A stretch of DNA of 12,692 nt from Clostridium sp. CAG:1219 (GTDB lineage Bacteria; Bacillota; Clostridia; TANB77; CAG-465), in NCBI GenBank assembly GCA_000433335.1, contig HF996738.1:17742-30433 (forward strand), given 5' to 3'. The position numbers and the translations under genes are program-made. Below, piece by piece: positions 6,477 to 12,692 of this stretch. The notes beneath the pieces were generated by a model. That model did not search any database, was not told the DNA's origin, and saw nothing but the letters and a program-made list of their open reading frames with translations. Numbering within the stretch: position 1 is the first letter of the stretch; the number at the start of each line of letters is the position of its first letter.

Positions 6477-8735
6477 CTATATTGATGCAGGATTTTTACT
6501 AATTGTCATGTTAACCTTTTTATTTTTTACCTGTGAAAACTTTTCAATTTTTTGGTATACGTACTTATATACTTTATCGCTTAGTATGGTTTTTACTAAA
6601 ACGTTTATTCTATATTTATTATTTAATTTTTGAATATGTGGTGCTTTCGGAGAAAACAACTTAAAATTTAAATCTTCCATTCTATCATCATTTAATATGT
6701 CAAAAAGGATAATTGAATCTTTTTTTAAAAGTGTTACATCCTCACTACTTAATTCAAATAACAAAATATCACAAAATGGTGGGTATTCAAACATATTTCT
6801 ATAACTTATCTCTTTTTCATAAAACTCTTTATAACTTCCATTTACCACAGCTTGTATTATATAGTTTTCGTGCTCTGTAGTTTCAATAATCACTCTTCCT
6901 TTTTTTTCTGCCCTTCCTGCTCTACCTGCAACTTGGCATAGATTTTGGTATGCTCTTTCATTAGAAGTATACTCAGAAAGTGAAAGTAAATTATCTACTC
7001 CTAAAATTCCAACCAAAGTTACATTTGGAAAATCATGGCCTTTTGATATCATCTGAGTTCCAATTAAAACGTCAGCCTTTTTTTCTCTAAAGTCACCTAA
7101 AATATTTTCAAGTGAATCCTTTGTTACAGTTGTGTCAGCATCCATTCTAATTACTTTTAGATCTTTTGAAATATCTTTTATTTCATCTTCTAATTTCTCA
7201 GTACCTATTGTTGAAACTTTTATATTATCACTACCACAAACTGGACAAGTTGTTATATTTTTTTCTACATGTGAACAGTAATGACAATGTAATAAATTAT
7301 TCTTTTTATGATACGTAAGTGCAATATCACAGTTAGGGCACTTAAATATATAAGAACAATTGTTGCATCTAAAGTAAGATGTATATCCTCTCCTGTTCAA
7401 AAATAATATTGTTTGTTCTCCTCTTTTTTTATTTTCTATTATCTCAGACCTTAGTTTGGAAGTAATAATACTGTTATTTCCAAGTAGTCTATCTTCTTTT
7501 ATATCTGCTATCTGAATTGATGGTAAAGAGGCGGTGCCAGCCCTTTTTGTCATTTCTATTAATTTTATATTTCCTCTTTTAGCAGTATAATATGATGTTA
7601 TTTCTGGAGTAGCACTACCAAGTACTAATACAGCATTATTTTCTTTGCATAAATACTGAGCCACTTCTTTTGTTGAGTACTTTGGCTTAGTTTGAGAACA
7701 ATAACTTGGGTCATGTTCTTCATCCATTATTACCATACCAAGATTACTTATTGGTGCAAATATGGCAGAGCGAGCTCCAATTACAATATCAACTTCGCCA
7801 TTTTTTATTTTTTTATACTCTTCTTTCCTTTCAGTAATCTTCATCTTGCTATGTAAGATTGCAACTTTTTTTCCAAACCTTGCTACAAGTCTAATTACGC
7901 TTTGATGTGTTAGTGAAATCTCTGGTACAAGGAAAATAACTTTTTTTCCCTTTATTATTACCTTTTCTATTAATTGCATATAAACCTCTGTTTTTCCAGA
8001 GCCTGTAACGCCATGTATCAAAAATCTTTCATATTTTTCTTGATCTATATATTGGGATATTTCAGCAATTGCATAGCGTTGCTCTTCAGTAGGAATTTTC
8101 TTTGAATCTTTTTTTATACTATCAAGATCTACAACATTACTTTGCTTCTTTATCTTTTCAAATGCAATATATCCATTTTTTTCTAATGTAGATAATATAG
8201 TCTTAGATATTTGTATACCAGAAATCATATCATCAATCATGACATTTTCATTTTCTTCTAAAAATTTTAATGCCTTTATATGCTTAGGAGATTTTATAGT
8301 ACCATTTTCTATTTTTTCATCTAAAGTGATACTTGATAGCAACAAAGTTACTTTTATATCGAATTTATCTCTCATATTTTTAGAAGATGCCTTAGAAGAT
8401 GTACCTGGCGGTAGCATTAATTTTAAAACATCATATACATTACAAAAGTAAATATATGCCATGTATTTTGCAAGTTTTAATTTTTCAGGAGTTATATATG
8501 ATATTTCATCTAGTATTTGAATTATACTTTTAAGTTTATAATTTAACTTTGATACATCCAAATCATCATCAATTTTTACAATTATCCCCTCAGTATTTGC
8601 ATCCTTTCCTCTGCCGAAATTTACCAATACTCTTTTGCCAACTTCGATACTTTCTTCAAGTTCAGATGGAACACTATAATCGTATACTTTGTTTAATTTT
8701 TTTACGGATGTATTAACCAAAACTTTTACTACCAC
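6477..8735 (-). CDS. priA: Primosomal protein N' (PriA replication restart helicase)
   Basis: PriA recognises stalled forks and D-loops, unwinds DNA 3' to 5' and starts reassembly of the primosome. The 752-residue protein has the N-terminal fork-binding domain (about 1-110, starting VLVNTSVKKLNKVYDYSVP), a winged-helix linker region, then the helicase core: Walker A GVTGSGKT (242-249), VPEISLT (270-276), ARSAIFAP (321-328), DEEH (338-341) and GSATPE (373-378). A zinc-binding insert has eight cysteines in four pairs at 457/460, 466/469, 484/487 and 497/500. Motifs V and VI follow as GTQMISKGHDFPNVTLVG and QVAGRAGRAEKKG. The GTG start at 8733-8735 is supported by AAGGAGG (8744-8750) eight bases upstream. 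It has its own near-consensus promoter and is separated from glmM by a terminator. Full length and all key residues are present. Confidence 0.97.
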   Translation of the reverse strand: MVVKVLVNTSVKKLNKVYDYSVPSELEESIEVGKRVLVNFGRGKDANTEGIIVKIDDDLDVSKLNYKLKSIIQILDEISYITPEKLKLAKYMAYIYFCNVYDVLKLMLPPGTSSKASSKNMRDKFDIKVTLLLSSITLDEKIENGTIKSPKHIKALKFLEENENVMIDDMISGIQISKTILSTLEKNGYIAFEKIKKQSNVVDLDSIKKDSKKIPTEEQRYAIAEISQYIDQEKYERFLIHGVTGSGKTEVYMQLIEKVIIKGKKVIFLVPEISLTHQSVIRLVARFGKKVAILHSKMKITERKEEYKKIKNGEVDIVIGARSAIFAPISNLGMVIMDEEHDPSYCSQTKPKYSTKEVAQYLCKENNAVLVLGSATPEITSYYTAKRGNIKLIEMTKRAGTASLPSIQIADIKEDRLLGNNSIITSKLRSEIIENKKRGEQTILFLNRRGYTSYFRCNNCSYIFKCPNCDIALTYHKKNNLLHCHYCSHVEKNITTCPVCGSDNIKVSTIGTEKLEDEIKDISKDLKVIRMDADTTVTKDSLENILGDFREKKADVLIGTQMISKGHDFPNVTLVGILGVDNLLSLSEYTSNERAYQNLCQVAGRAGRAEKKGRVIIETTEHENYIIQAVVNGSYKEFYEKEISYRNMFEYPPFCDILLFELSSEDVTLLKKDSIILFDILNDDRMEDLNFKLFSPKAPHIQKLNNKYRINVLVKTILSDKVYKYVYQKIEKFSQVKNKKVNMTISKNPASI

Positions 8736-8755
8736 AATACTTTCCTCCTTGAAAT

Positions 8756-8791
8756 ATTATATATTTAATAGCCTCAATTGTCAATTGTCAA
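8756..8791 (-). promoter_or_regulatory. Consensus promoter of priA with a doubled -35
   Basis: On the minus strand TTGACA (8779-8784), 17 bases, TATAAT (8756-8761) is a perfect sigma-A consensus. A second TTGACA (8786-8791) lies 7 bases further upstream as a direct repeat. The expected start of transcription, near 8749, falls at the Shine-Dalgarno sequence (8744-8750), leaving a leader of only about 14 bases. Confidence 0.75.
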
Positions 8792-8805
8792 ATAAACATA
8801 TGTAC

Positions 8806-8843
8806 AAAAAATATCACGTATGTGAAAAAACATATACGTGATA
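8806..8843 (-). terminator. Rho-independent terminator of the rpoZ-kinase-glmM operon
   Basis: A 13-bp stem with one G-U pair (8831-8843 with 8812-8824, TATCACGTAT outermost) encloses a six-base loop. On the minus strand it is followed directly by six T residues (plus-strand A run 8806-8811). It begins 17 bases after the glmM stop codon. Confidence 0.85.
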
Positions 8844-8859
8844 AAATATAAAAATAATA

Positions 8860-10224
8860 CTATCCTAATTTTTTTGATATAAGCGCTGCTAAGTTTTCAG
8901 CTTTAGTCTTTAAATATTGAATGTCTTCCCCTTCTAGCATAACTCTAACTAGTGGTTCTGTTCCTGAAGTTCTAATAAGTACTCTTCCATTTCCTTCAAA
9001 TTCTTTTTCAAGAGATTTAATTTCATTCACAATTTCTTCGTCTTTATCGAAATCAAATTTTTTCTCATTTGCTACTTTTGCATTTACTAATACTTGTGGA
9101 TAAGCTCTCATTATACTAGCTACCTCAGATGCTTTTTTACCAGATTCTAATATTGCTCTAATAAGCATTAGTGATGTTAAAATTCCGTCTCCTGTTGGAT
9201 TGTAATCTAGCATTATAACATGACCTGATTGTTCTCCACCTAAATTATATCCATTTTTTAACATTTCTTCTAATACATATCTATCTCCAACTTTTGTTTG
9301 TACAATATCTATACCATTATTTATGCCGTATTTTTTAAGACCTAAATTACTCATAACAGTTGCAACAACAGTGTTATTTTTTAATTTTCCTTTTGATTTT
9401 AAATAGTTAGAAATAATTGCAAGTATTTTATCTCCATCTATTTCATTTCCTTCTTCATCAACGGCAAGACATCTATCACCATCACCGTCATATGCAATTC
9501 CTAGTGAACAATGATTATCTAGAACAACTTTCTTTAAACCTTCTATATGAGTAGAACCACAATTATCATTAATGTTTATTCCATTTGGATTATTATTTAT
9601 GATAATATGATCAATATTTAAAACTTTAAATACTTTTTCTGCCACTACTGATGTAGCTCCATTTGCTGTATCAATTGCAACTTTAAATCCAGTTTTATCT
9701 AATACTTCTAATTCCTCTTCAAAATTTTTTCTAAAGAAATATACATATTCATCTAAAAGATCAGTTCTAATTTCAGATACACCAATTTTATCATTTATTG
9801 CTGTAAGTTCATCTATCTTTCCAGAATCCATTATTTCTTCTATTTCCTCTTCTAGTGAATCAGGAATTTTCATACCTTTATTACTAAAATATTTAACACC
9901 ATTAAATTCATACGTGTTGTGAGATGCTGAAATAACTACACTAGCATCTGCTTTAAATCTTTTTGTAAGATATGCTACGGCTGGCGTTGGTAAAACATCA
10001 AGTATTTTTACGTTTGCACCATAACTCAAAAATCCAGCTGTCATAGCTGCCTCAATTAAAGTCCCAGATATTCTAGTATCTCTACCAATAAAAATAGTTG
10101 GAGCATGCCCAGTTTCTTTTGATAAAACATATGCACCAGCCTTTGCAACTTTATATACAAGTTCTGGAGTAAGTTCAGTATTTGCTATTCTACGAATTCC
10201 ATCAGTTCCAAAATATTTTCTCAT
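8860..10224 (-). CDS. glmM: Phosphoglucosamine mutase
   Basis: GlmM interconverts glucosamine-6-phosphate and glucosamine-1-phosphate, supplying UDP-GlcNAc for peptidoglycan. The 454-residue protein has the usual length and order of motifs: KYFGTDGIRR at the N-terminus (3-12), the phosphoserine loop VISASHN with the active serine S101 (96-103), the metal-binding YDGDGDR (245-251), GGEQSGH (about 334-340) in the sugar-binding loop, and the C-terminal phosphate-binding RTSGTEPLVRVM. GTDGIRR and the GEQSGH loop distinguish GlmM from phosphoglucomutase/phosphomannomutase relatives. ATG 10222-10224 is preceded by GGGTGG at a normal distance. It is the last gene of the operon with rpoZ and the kinase, 17 bases after the kinase stop, and ends before a strong terminator. 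Confidence 0.96.
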   Translation of the reverse strand: MRKYFGTDGIRRIANTELTPELVYKVAKAGAYVLSKETGHAPTIFIGRDTRISGTLIEAAMTAGFLSYGANVKILDVLPTPAVAYLTKRFKADASVVISASHNTYEFNGVKYFSNKGMKIPDSLEEEIEEIMDSGKIDELTAINDKIGVSEIRTDLLDEYVYFFRKNFEEELEVLDKTGFKVAIDTANGATSVVAEKVFKVLNIDHIIINNNPNGININDNCGSTHIEGLKKVVLDNHCSLGIAYDGDGDRCLAVDEEGNEIDGDKILAIISNYLKSKGKLKNNTVVATVMSNLGLKKYGINNGIDIVQTKVGDRYVLEEMLKNGYNLGGEQSGHVIMLDYNPTGDGILTSLMLIRAILESGKKASEVASIMRAYPQVLVNAKVANEKKFDFDKDEEIVNEIKSLEKEFEGNGRVLIRTSGTEPLVRVMLEGEDIQYLKTKAENLAALISKKLG

Positions 10225-10241
10225 TTATACCACCCTTTTTA

Positions 10242-10802
10242 TTAAATATTTTTCCATTCATTATACTTTCTTATAATTTCTTCTGCTACTTTATATGGAG
10301 TCATATTAGTAGTGTCAATTACTAAGTTATAATTTGACATGTCATTTTTCCTAACACCATATAAATTAAAATATCTTTCATTTTCTAACTCAAAACGTTT
10401 TTTTAGATCTGCCATATGTTCTTCCATTGTTTCAAAGTTTTCAGTATGTTTTCTCTCTTCATCAAAAAAAGCTCTTTTTGCGGCCTCTTTAAGATCAACG
10501 CTCAAATAAACTTTAAAAGACTCTGGCACTACATACCATCCGAGTCTTGCGTCTATTATTAAGTTTTCATGTTCTTTTGCATAACCTTCTGCACTTTTTT
10601 CTATTTGTTTATCTATCTCTGGATATTTTATAACATACTCGTTAAATTCAGTAACGCTCATATTATTTTCTTTTGCAAGTTTTCTAAAATACATACCATT
10701 ACTATAAATCTCATATCCTAATTTTTCTTTTAATATCTTTGATACGGTTCCTTTACCACTTGCCAGATCACCAGCTATAGTTATAACATCTAATCTTTTC
10801 AC
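10242..10802 (-). CDS. Cytidylate kinase-like P-loop nucleotide kinase
   Basis: The 186-residue protein begins with a beta strand and a kinase P-loop, ITIAGDLASGKGT (7-19), and continues YEIYSNGMYFRKLAKENNMSV-type sequence (30-49), PEIDKQIEKSA (61-71), IIDARLGW (82-89), a lid-like basic segment with R109, R117 and R136, and LVIDTTNMTP (160-169) near the end. This pattern resembles the short, archaeal-type CMP kinase group rather than the longer classic bacterial Cmk, which has an inserted CMP-binding domain. Transfer of phosphate from ATP to CMP/dCMP is therefore likely, but another small acceptor cannot be excluded. The start is GTG 10800-10802; its AAGGAG (10811-10816) lies inside the last codons of rpoZ, eight bases upstream, so the genes are coupled. 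In many Firmicutes rpoZ is paired with guanylate kinase gmk; here a different kinase follows. Confidence 0.75.
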   Translation of the reverse strand: MKRLDVITIAGDLASGKGTVSKILKEKLGYEIYSNGMYFRKLAKENNMSVTEFNEYVIKYPEIDKQIEKSAEGYAKEHENLIIDARLGWYVVPESFKVYLSVDLKEAAKRAFFDEERKHTENFETMEEHMADLKKRFELENERYFNLYGVRKNDMSNYNLVIDTTNMTPYKVAEEIIRKYNEWKNI

Positions 10803-10807
10803 TTTTA

Positions 10808-11071
10808 TTACTCCTTAACTATAGCCTCTATATGCATTTCTTCATCCTCTATAACATTTGGTTCTACTACGTATTTGCCATTTTTCTTTACATATACTTT
10901 TTCATTTTCTATTTCTTCACCTGCGACATCTACAGCATCTCTAATATCATCGCTACCTTCTTCTAGTCTATTTTTAGCAATCTTTCTTGCTCTTTTTGCT
11001 AAAGCAATTGCACTCTCATATCTATTACCTACTTTTGGCATTATTTCGTTAATATTTGGATTTGATAACAT
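10808..11071 (-). CDS. rpoZ: RNA polymerase omega subunit
   Basis: Omega is the small subunit that binds and stabilises beta prime in RNA polymerase. The 87-residue product has the family core near its N-terminus: PNINEIMPKVGNRYESAIALAKRARKIA (5-32), matching the conserved G-N-R-Y then A-x-RAR pattern, followed by the second helix with DAVDVAGEEIENEKV (45-59) and an acidic tail. ATG 11069-11071 has AAGGGG (11081-11086) nine bases upstream. It is the first gene of an operon with the kinase and glmM, with a promoter just upstream. rpoZ close to priA is a common Firmicute arrangement; here two genes separate them. Confidence 0.92.
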   Translation of the reverse strand: MLSNPNINEIMPKVGNRYESAIALAKRARKIAKNRLEEGSDDIRDAVDVAGEEIENEKVYVKKNGKYVVEPNVIEDEEMHIEAIVKE

Positions 11072-11101
11072 ATTAAATTTCCCCTTTCAAACACTTTAGA
11101 T

Positions 11102-11130
11102 ATTTTATCATATTTTAGTTTAATAAACAA
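11102..11130 (-). promoter_or_regulatory. Promoter of the rpoZ operon
   Basis: On the minus strand TTGTTT (11125-11130), 17 bases, TAAAAT (11102-11107) with TG of an extended -10 (TGATAAAAT). It lies 31 bases before the rpoZ ATG. No terminator is visible between the upstream methyltransferase gene and this promoter, so read-through is also possible. Confidence 0.6.
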
Positions 11131-11133
11131 GTA

Positions 11134-11994
11134 TTAAAACTCACAAATTGTAGTATTACCACATGGTAAAAACGTATCTGTTCCTTTTTGCAATATTCCA
11201 ATTTCATCGCAAATTACATTTTTTATTTTCTTTGTAATAGCTTTATCTAAAACATTCTTTATTACTGTACTTGAAAAGCCGCCTGTATATGTGTTTATTA
11301 CCAAGAAAAGTGGAATATCTGACAAAAGTATGTTACACTTTTGTATAAGTTTATAAAAATCTTTTTCAATATTCCAAACTTCTCCATTTTTTCCTCTTCC
11401 GTATGATGGTGGATCCATAATTATTGCATCATATTTATTTCCACGTCTTATTTCTCTATCTAAAAATTTTATAACATCATCTACTAAAAATCTTACTTTT
11501 CTGTCTTGTAATCCGCTTGATTTTAAATTTTCTTTTGCCCATGCAACCATTCCGGAAGATGAATCAACATGACATACACTAGCCCCGGCATAAGCACAAG
11601 CTACTGTTGCACCTCCCGTATATGCAAAAAGATTTAGTACCTTAATTTCTCTTTTTGAACCTTTTATTTTGTCTATCATATATTTCCAATTTACAGCTTG
11701 TTCTGGAAATAGACCAGTATGCTTAAATCCCATAGGTTTTATATTAAAGGTTAAATCTTCAAAATTAATCTTCCATTCATTAGGTAATTTTTTTAAAATC
11801 TCCCAATGTCCGCCACCACTGCTACTTCTTATATATCTTGCGTGTGCCATCTTCCATAATGCCTCATTTTGCTTCTGTGGCCATAATATTTGAGGATCTG
11901 GCCTTATTAATATATACTTTCCCCATTTTTCTAACTTCTCTCCATTTGACATATCAAGAAGTTCATAATCCTTAAAATTTTTATAGTAACGCAT
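11134..11994 (-). CDS. RlmI-like class I SAM-dependent rRNA methyltransferase
   Basis: The 286-residue protein contains a Rossmann methyltransferase domain like that of the 23S rRNA methyltransferases RlmI and RlmK: the GLFPEQAVNW block before the fold (94-103), SAM-binding LNLFAYTGGATVA (120-132), acidic HVDSSSGMV (142-150), LVDDVIKFL (170-178), and the catalytic-site motif MDPPSYGRG (193-201). The RlmI N-terminal PUA RNA-binding domain is missing; instead about 90 residues with IRPDPQILW (30-38) precede the fold. After the late strand (FLVINTYTGG, 230-239) I see no cysteine where RlmI-type C5-cytosine methylases carry their catalytic one, so the modified base may differ. ATG 11992-11994 has AAAGGAG close upstream. 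It is divergent from the ylbJ-like gene with only 40 bases between them, and I could not make out a convincing promoter there. Confidence 0.8.
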   Translation of the reverse strand: MRYYKNFKDYELLDMSNGEKLEKWGKYILIRPDPQILWPQKQNEALWKMAHARYIRSSSGGGHWEILKKLPNEWKINFEDLTFNIKPMGFKHTGLFPEQAVNWKYMIDKIKGSKREIKVLNLFAYTGGATVACAYAGASVCHVDSSSGMVAWAKENLKSSGLQDRKVRFLVDDVIKFLDREIRRGNKYDAIIMDPPSYGRGKNGEVWNIEKDFYKLIQKCNILLSDIPLFLVINTYTGGFSSTVIKNVLDKAITKKIKNVICDEIGILQKGTDTFLPCGNTTICEF

Positions 11995-12034
11995 AAAATC
12001 TCCTTTATTAAATATTATTTTATAGGTGAAAAAT

Positions 12035-12692
12035 ATGAAAAAAATACCACATGAAAAAACAAAAAAAGTATTTTCAGCAATTGCATTTACCTCAATATTA
12101 TCACTACTTTTTATATATTCTGGGAATATAATAGAATCAATAAAAAATACTATTAATATATTTATCTATTATGTATTTCCGTCCCTCTTTCCTTTTTTAC
12201 TATTTACAGAATTTAGTTTAAATACTAAAATACTTGATTCTATTTGCGCCAAATTTGGAAATATTATATATAAGATATTTCCCATATCAAAGAATGGACT
12301 TCAAGCTATAATTATTGGTTTTCTTTGTGGATATCCAAATGGTGCTAAAGTGGTAAGTAAATTATACAATAACAACTTACTTAGTTTCACACAAGCAAAA
12401 TATATATCTACATTTATTAATAACTGTAATCCAATATTTATATACACTACAGTTGGAATATGTATGTTTAATAATGTAAAAATTGGAATACTTCTTTTAA
12501 TATGCCATTACTTATCAAGTATATTAATTGGAATATTTTCTTCGAGAATATATAAATATAATAATATTATACACGAAAACAATATATTTTTAAATACTAA
12601 TAATATAAAAAGAGTGAATAATTGTAAAATAAGTTTTTTTTCTAATCTTCAAATATCACTAAAAAATACTTTTAATACATTATTAAATATTT
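12035..12692 (+). CDS. ylbJ: YlbJ-like sporulation integral membrane protein (3' end outside window)
   Basis: The open frame runs from ATG 12035-12037 to the window edge, giving 219 residues; the C-terminal half is missing. AGGTG (12024-12028) lies six bases upstream. It is strongly hydrophobic with likely membrane segments near 13-30, 41-60, 88-100, 130-146 and 148-168. The motifs VFPSLFPFLLFTEF (47-60), GFLCGYPNGAKVVSKLY (95-111), LSFTQAKYISTFINNCNPIFIYTTVG (spread over 116-141) match the YlbJ group, which has a nucleoside-transporter-like gate domain. In Bacillus, YlbJ is made in the mother cell under sigma-E and is needed for spore cortex formation; family and role here are by homology. 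The very high AT content and Asn/Ile/Lys richness are typical of this genome's membrane genes. It is divergent from the RlmI-like gene. Confidence 0.78.
   Translation, partial: MKKIPHEKTKKVFSAIAFTSILSLLFIYSGNIIESIKNTINIFIYYVFPSLFPFLLFTEFSLNTKILDSICAKFGNIIYKIFPISKNGLQAIIIGFLCGYPNGAKVVSKLYNNNLLSFTQAKYISTFINNCNPIFIYTTVGICMFNNVKIGILLLICHYLSSILIGIFSSRIYKYNNIIHENNIFLNTNNIKRVNNCKISFFSNLQISLKNTFNTLLNI

Noticed and set aside
9896..9930. GlmM active-site loop reads SASHNTYEFNG in place of the usual SASHNPxxDNG.
   Set aside because: The catalytic serine, SASHN and the NG that follows are intact and the rest of the enzyme is canonical, so this is ordinary family variation and not loss of function.
11995..12034. 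Promoters for the divergent RlmI-like and YlbJ-like genes.
   Set aside because: AT-rich hexamers resembling -10 elements occur by chance here (for example TATTAT at 12013-12018), but none has a credible -35 at the right distance.
1..12692. CRISPR arrays, insertion sequences, phage genes, tRNA or rRNA genes and riboswitches.
   Set aside because: I saw no regularly spaced direct repeats, no transposase or integrase motifs, and no cloverleaf or conserved RNA signatures; intergenic gaps are too short for most such elements.

Overview
The window is AT-rich, densely packed bacterial DNA. Low GC, strong AGGAGG-type ribosome binding sites, sigma-A-like promoters (TTGACA/TATAAT, often with an extended -10), short intergenic gaps, GTG and TTG starts beside ATG, and TGA read as stop all point to a Firmicute, most likely a clostridial lineage. 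The partial gene at the right edge resembles the sporulation membrane protein YlbJ, which suggests a spore-forming ancestry. The species cannot be named from what is visible. There are no rRNA or tRNA genes, insertion sequences or CRISPR arrays, and no gene-free stretch longer than about 180 bases.

Left block (1-3420, all minus strand). One operon read right to left: a TrmN6/YabB-like methyltransferase, RsmI (16S rRNA C1402 ribose methylation), ribonuclease HII, and an unrecognised, very charged, coiled-coil protein that runs off the left edge. The methyltransferase-RsmI pairing matches the yabB-rsmI neighbourhood known from Bacillus. The ribonuclease HII gene is split by a single-base frameshift in a homopolymer.

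Middle block (3430-6475). A minus-strand, membrane-anchored protein carries two tandem glycerophosphodiesterase-like domains, the first lacking its catalytic residues. It is divergent from a small plus-strand gene of unknown function that has its own promoter and a strong terminator. The two promoters sit back to back in an imperfect inverted repeat. A plus-strand RluA-family pseudouridine synthase follows and converges on priA at a shared bidirectional terminator.

Right block (6477-12692). PriA (replication restart helicase) has its own near-consensus promoter. Upstream of it, ending at a terminator, is the minus-strand operon rpoZ (RNA polymerase omega), a cytidylate-kinase-like P-loop kinase, and glmM (phosphoglucosamine mutase for peptidoglycan precursors). 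Further right is an RlmI-like SAM methyltransferase, divergent from the ylbJ-like gene that leaves the window.

Overall this is core chromosomal housekeeping: RNA modification, RNA:DNA hybrid removal, replication restart, transcription and cell-wall precursor supply. The less ordinary parts are the frameshifted rnhB, the double GDPD protein, and the small orphan gene with its symmetrical divergent promoter region. I did not find convincing evidence for a new multi-gene system.
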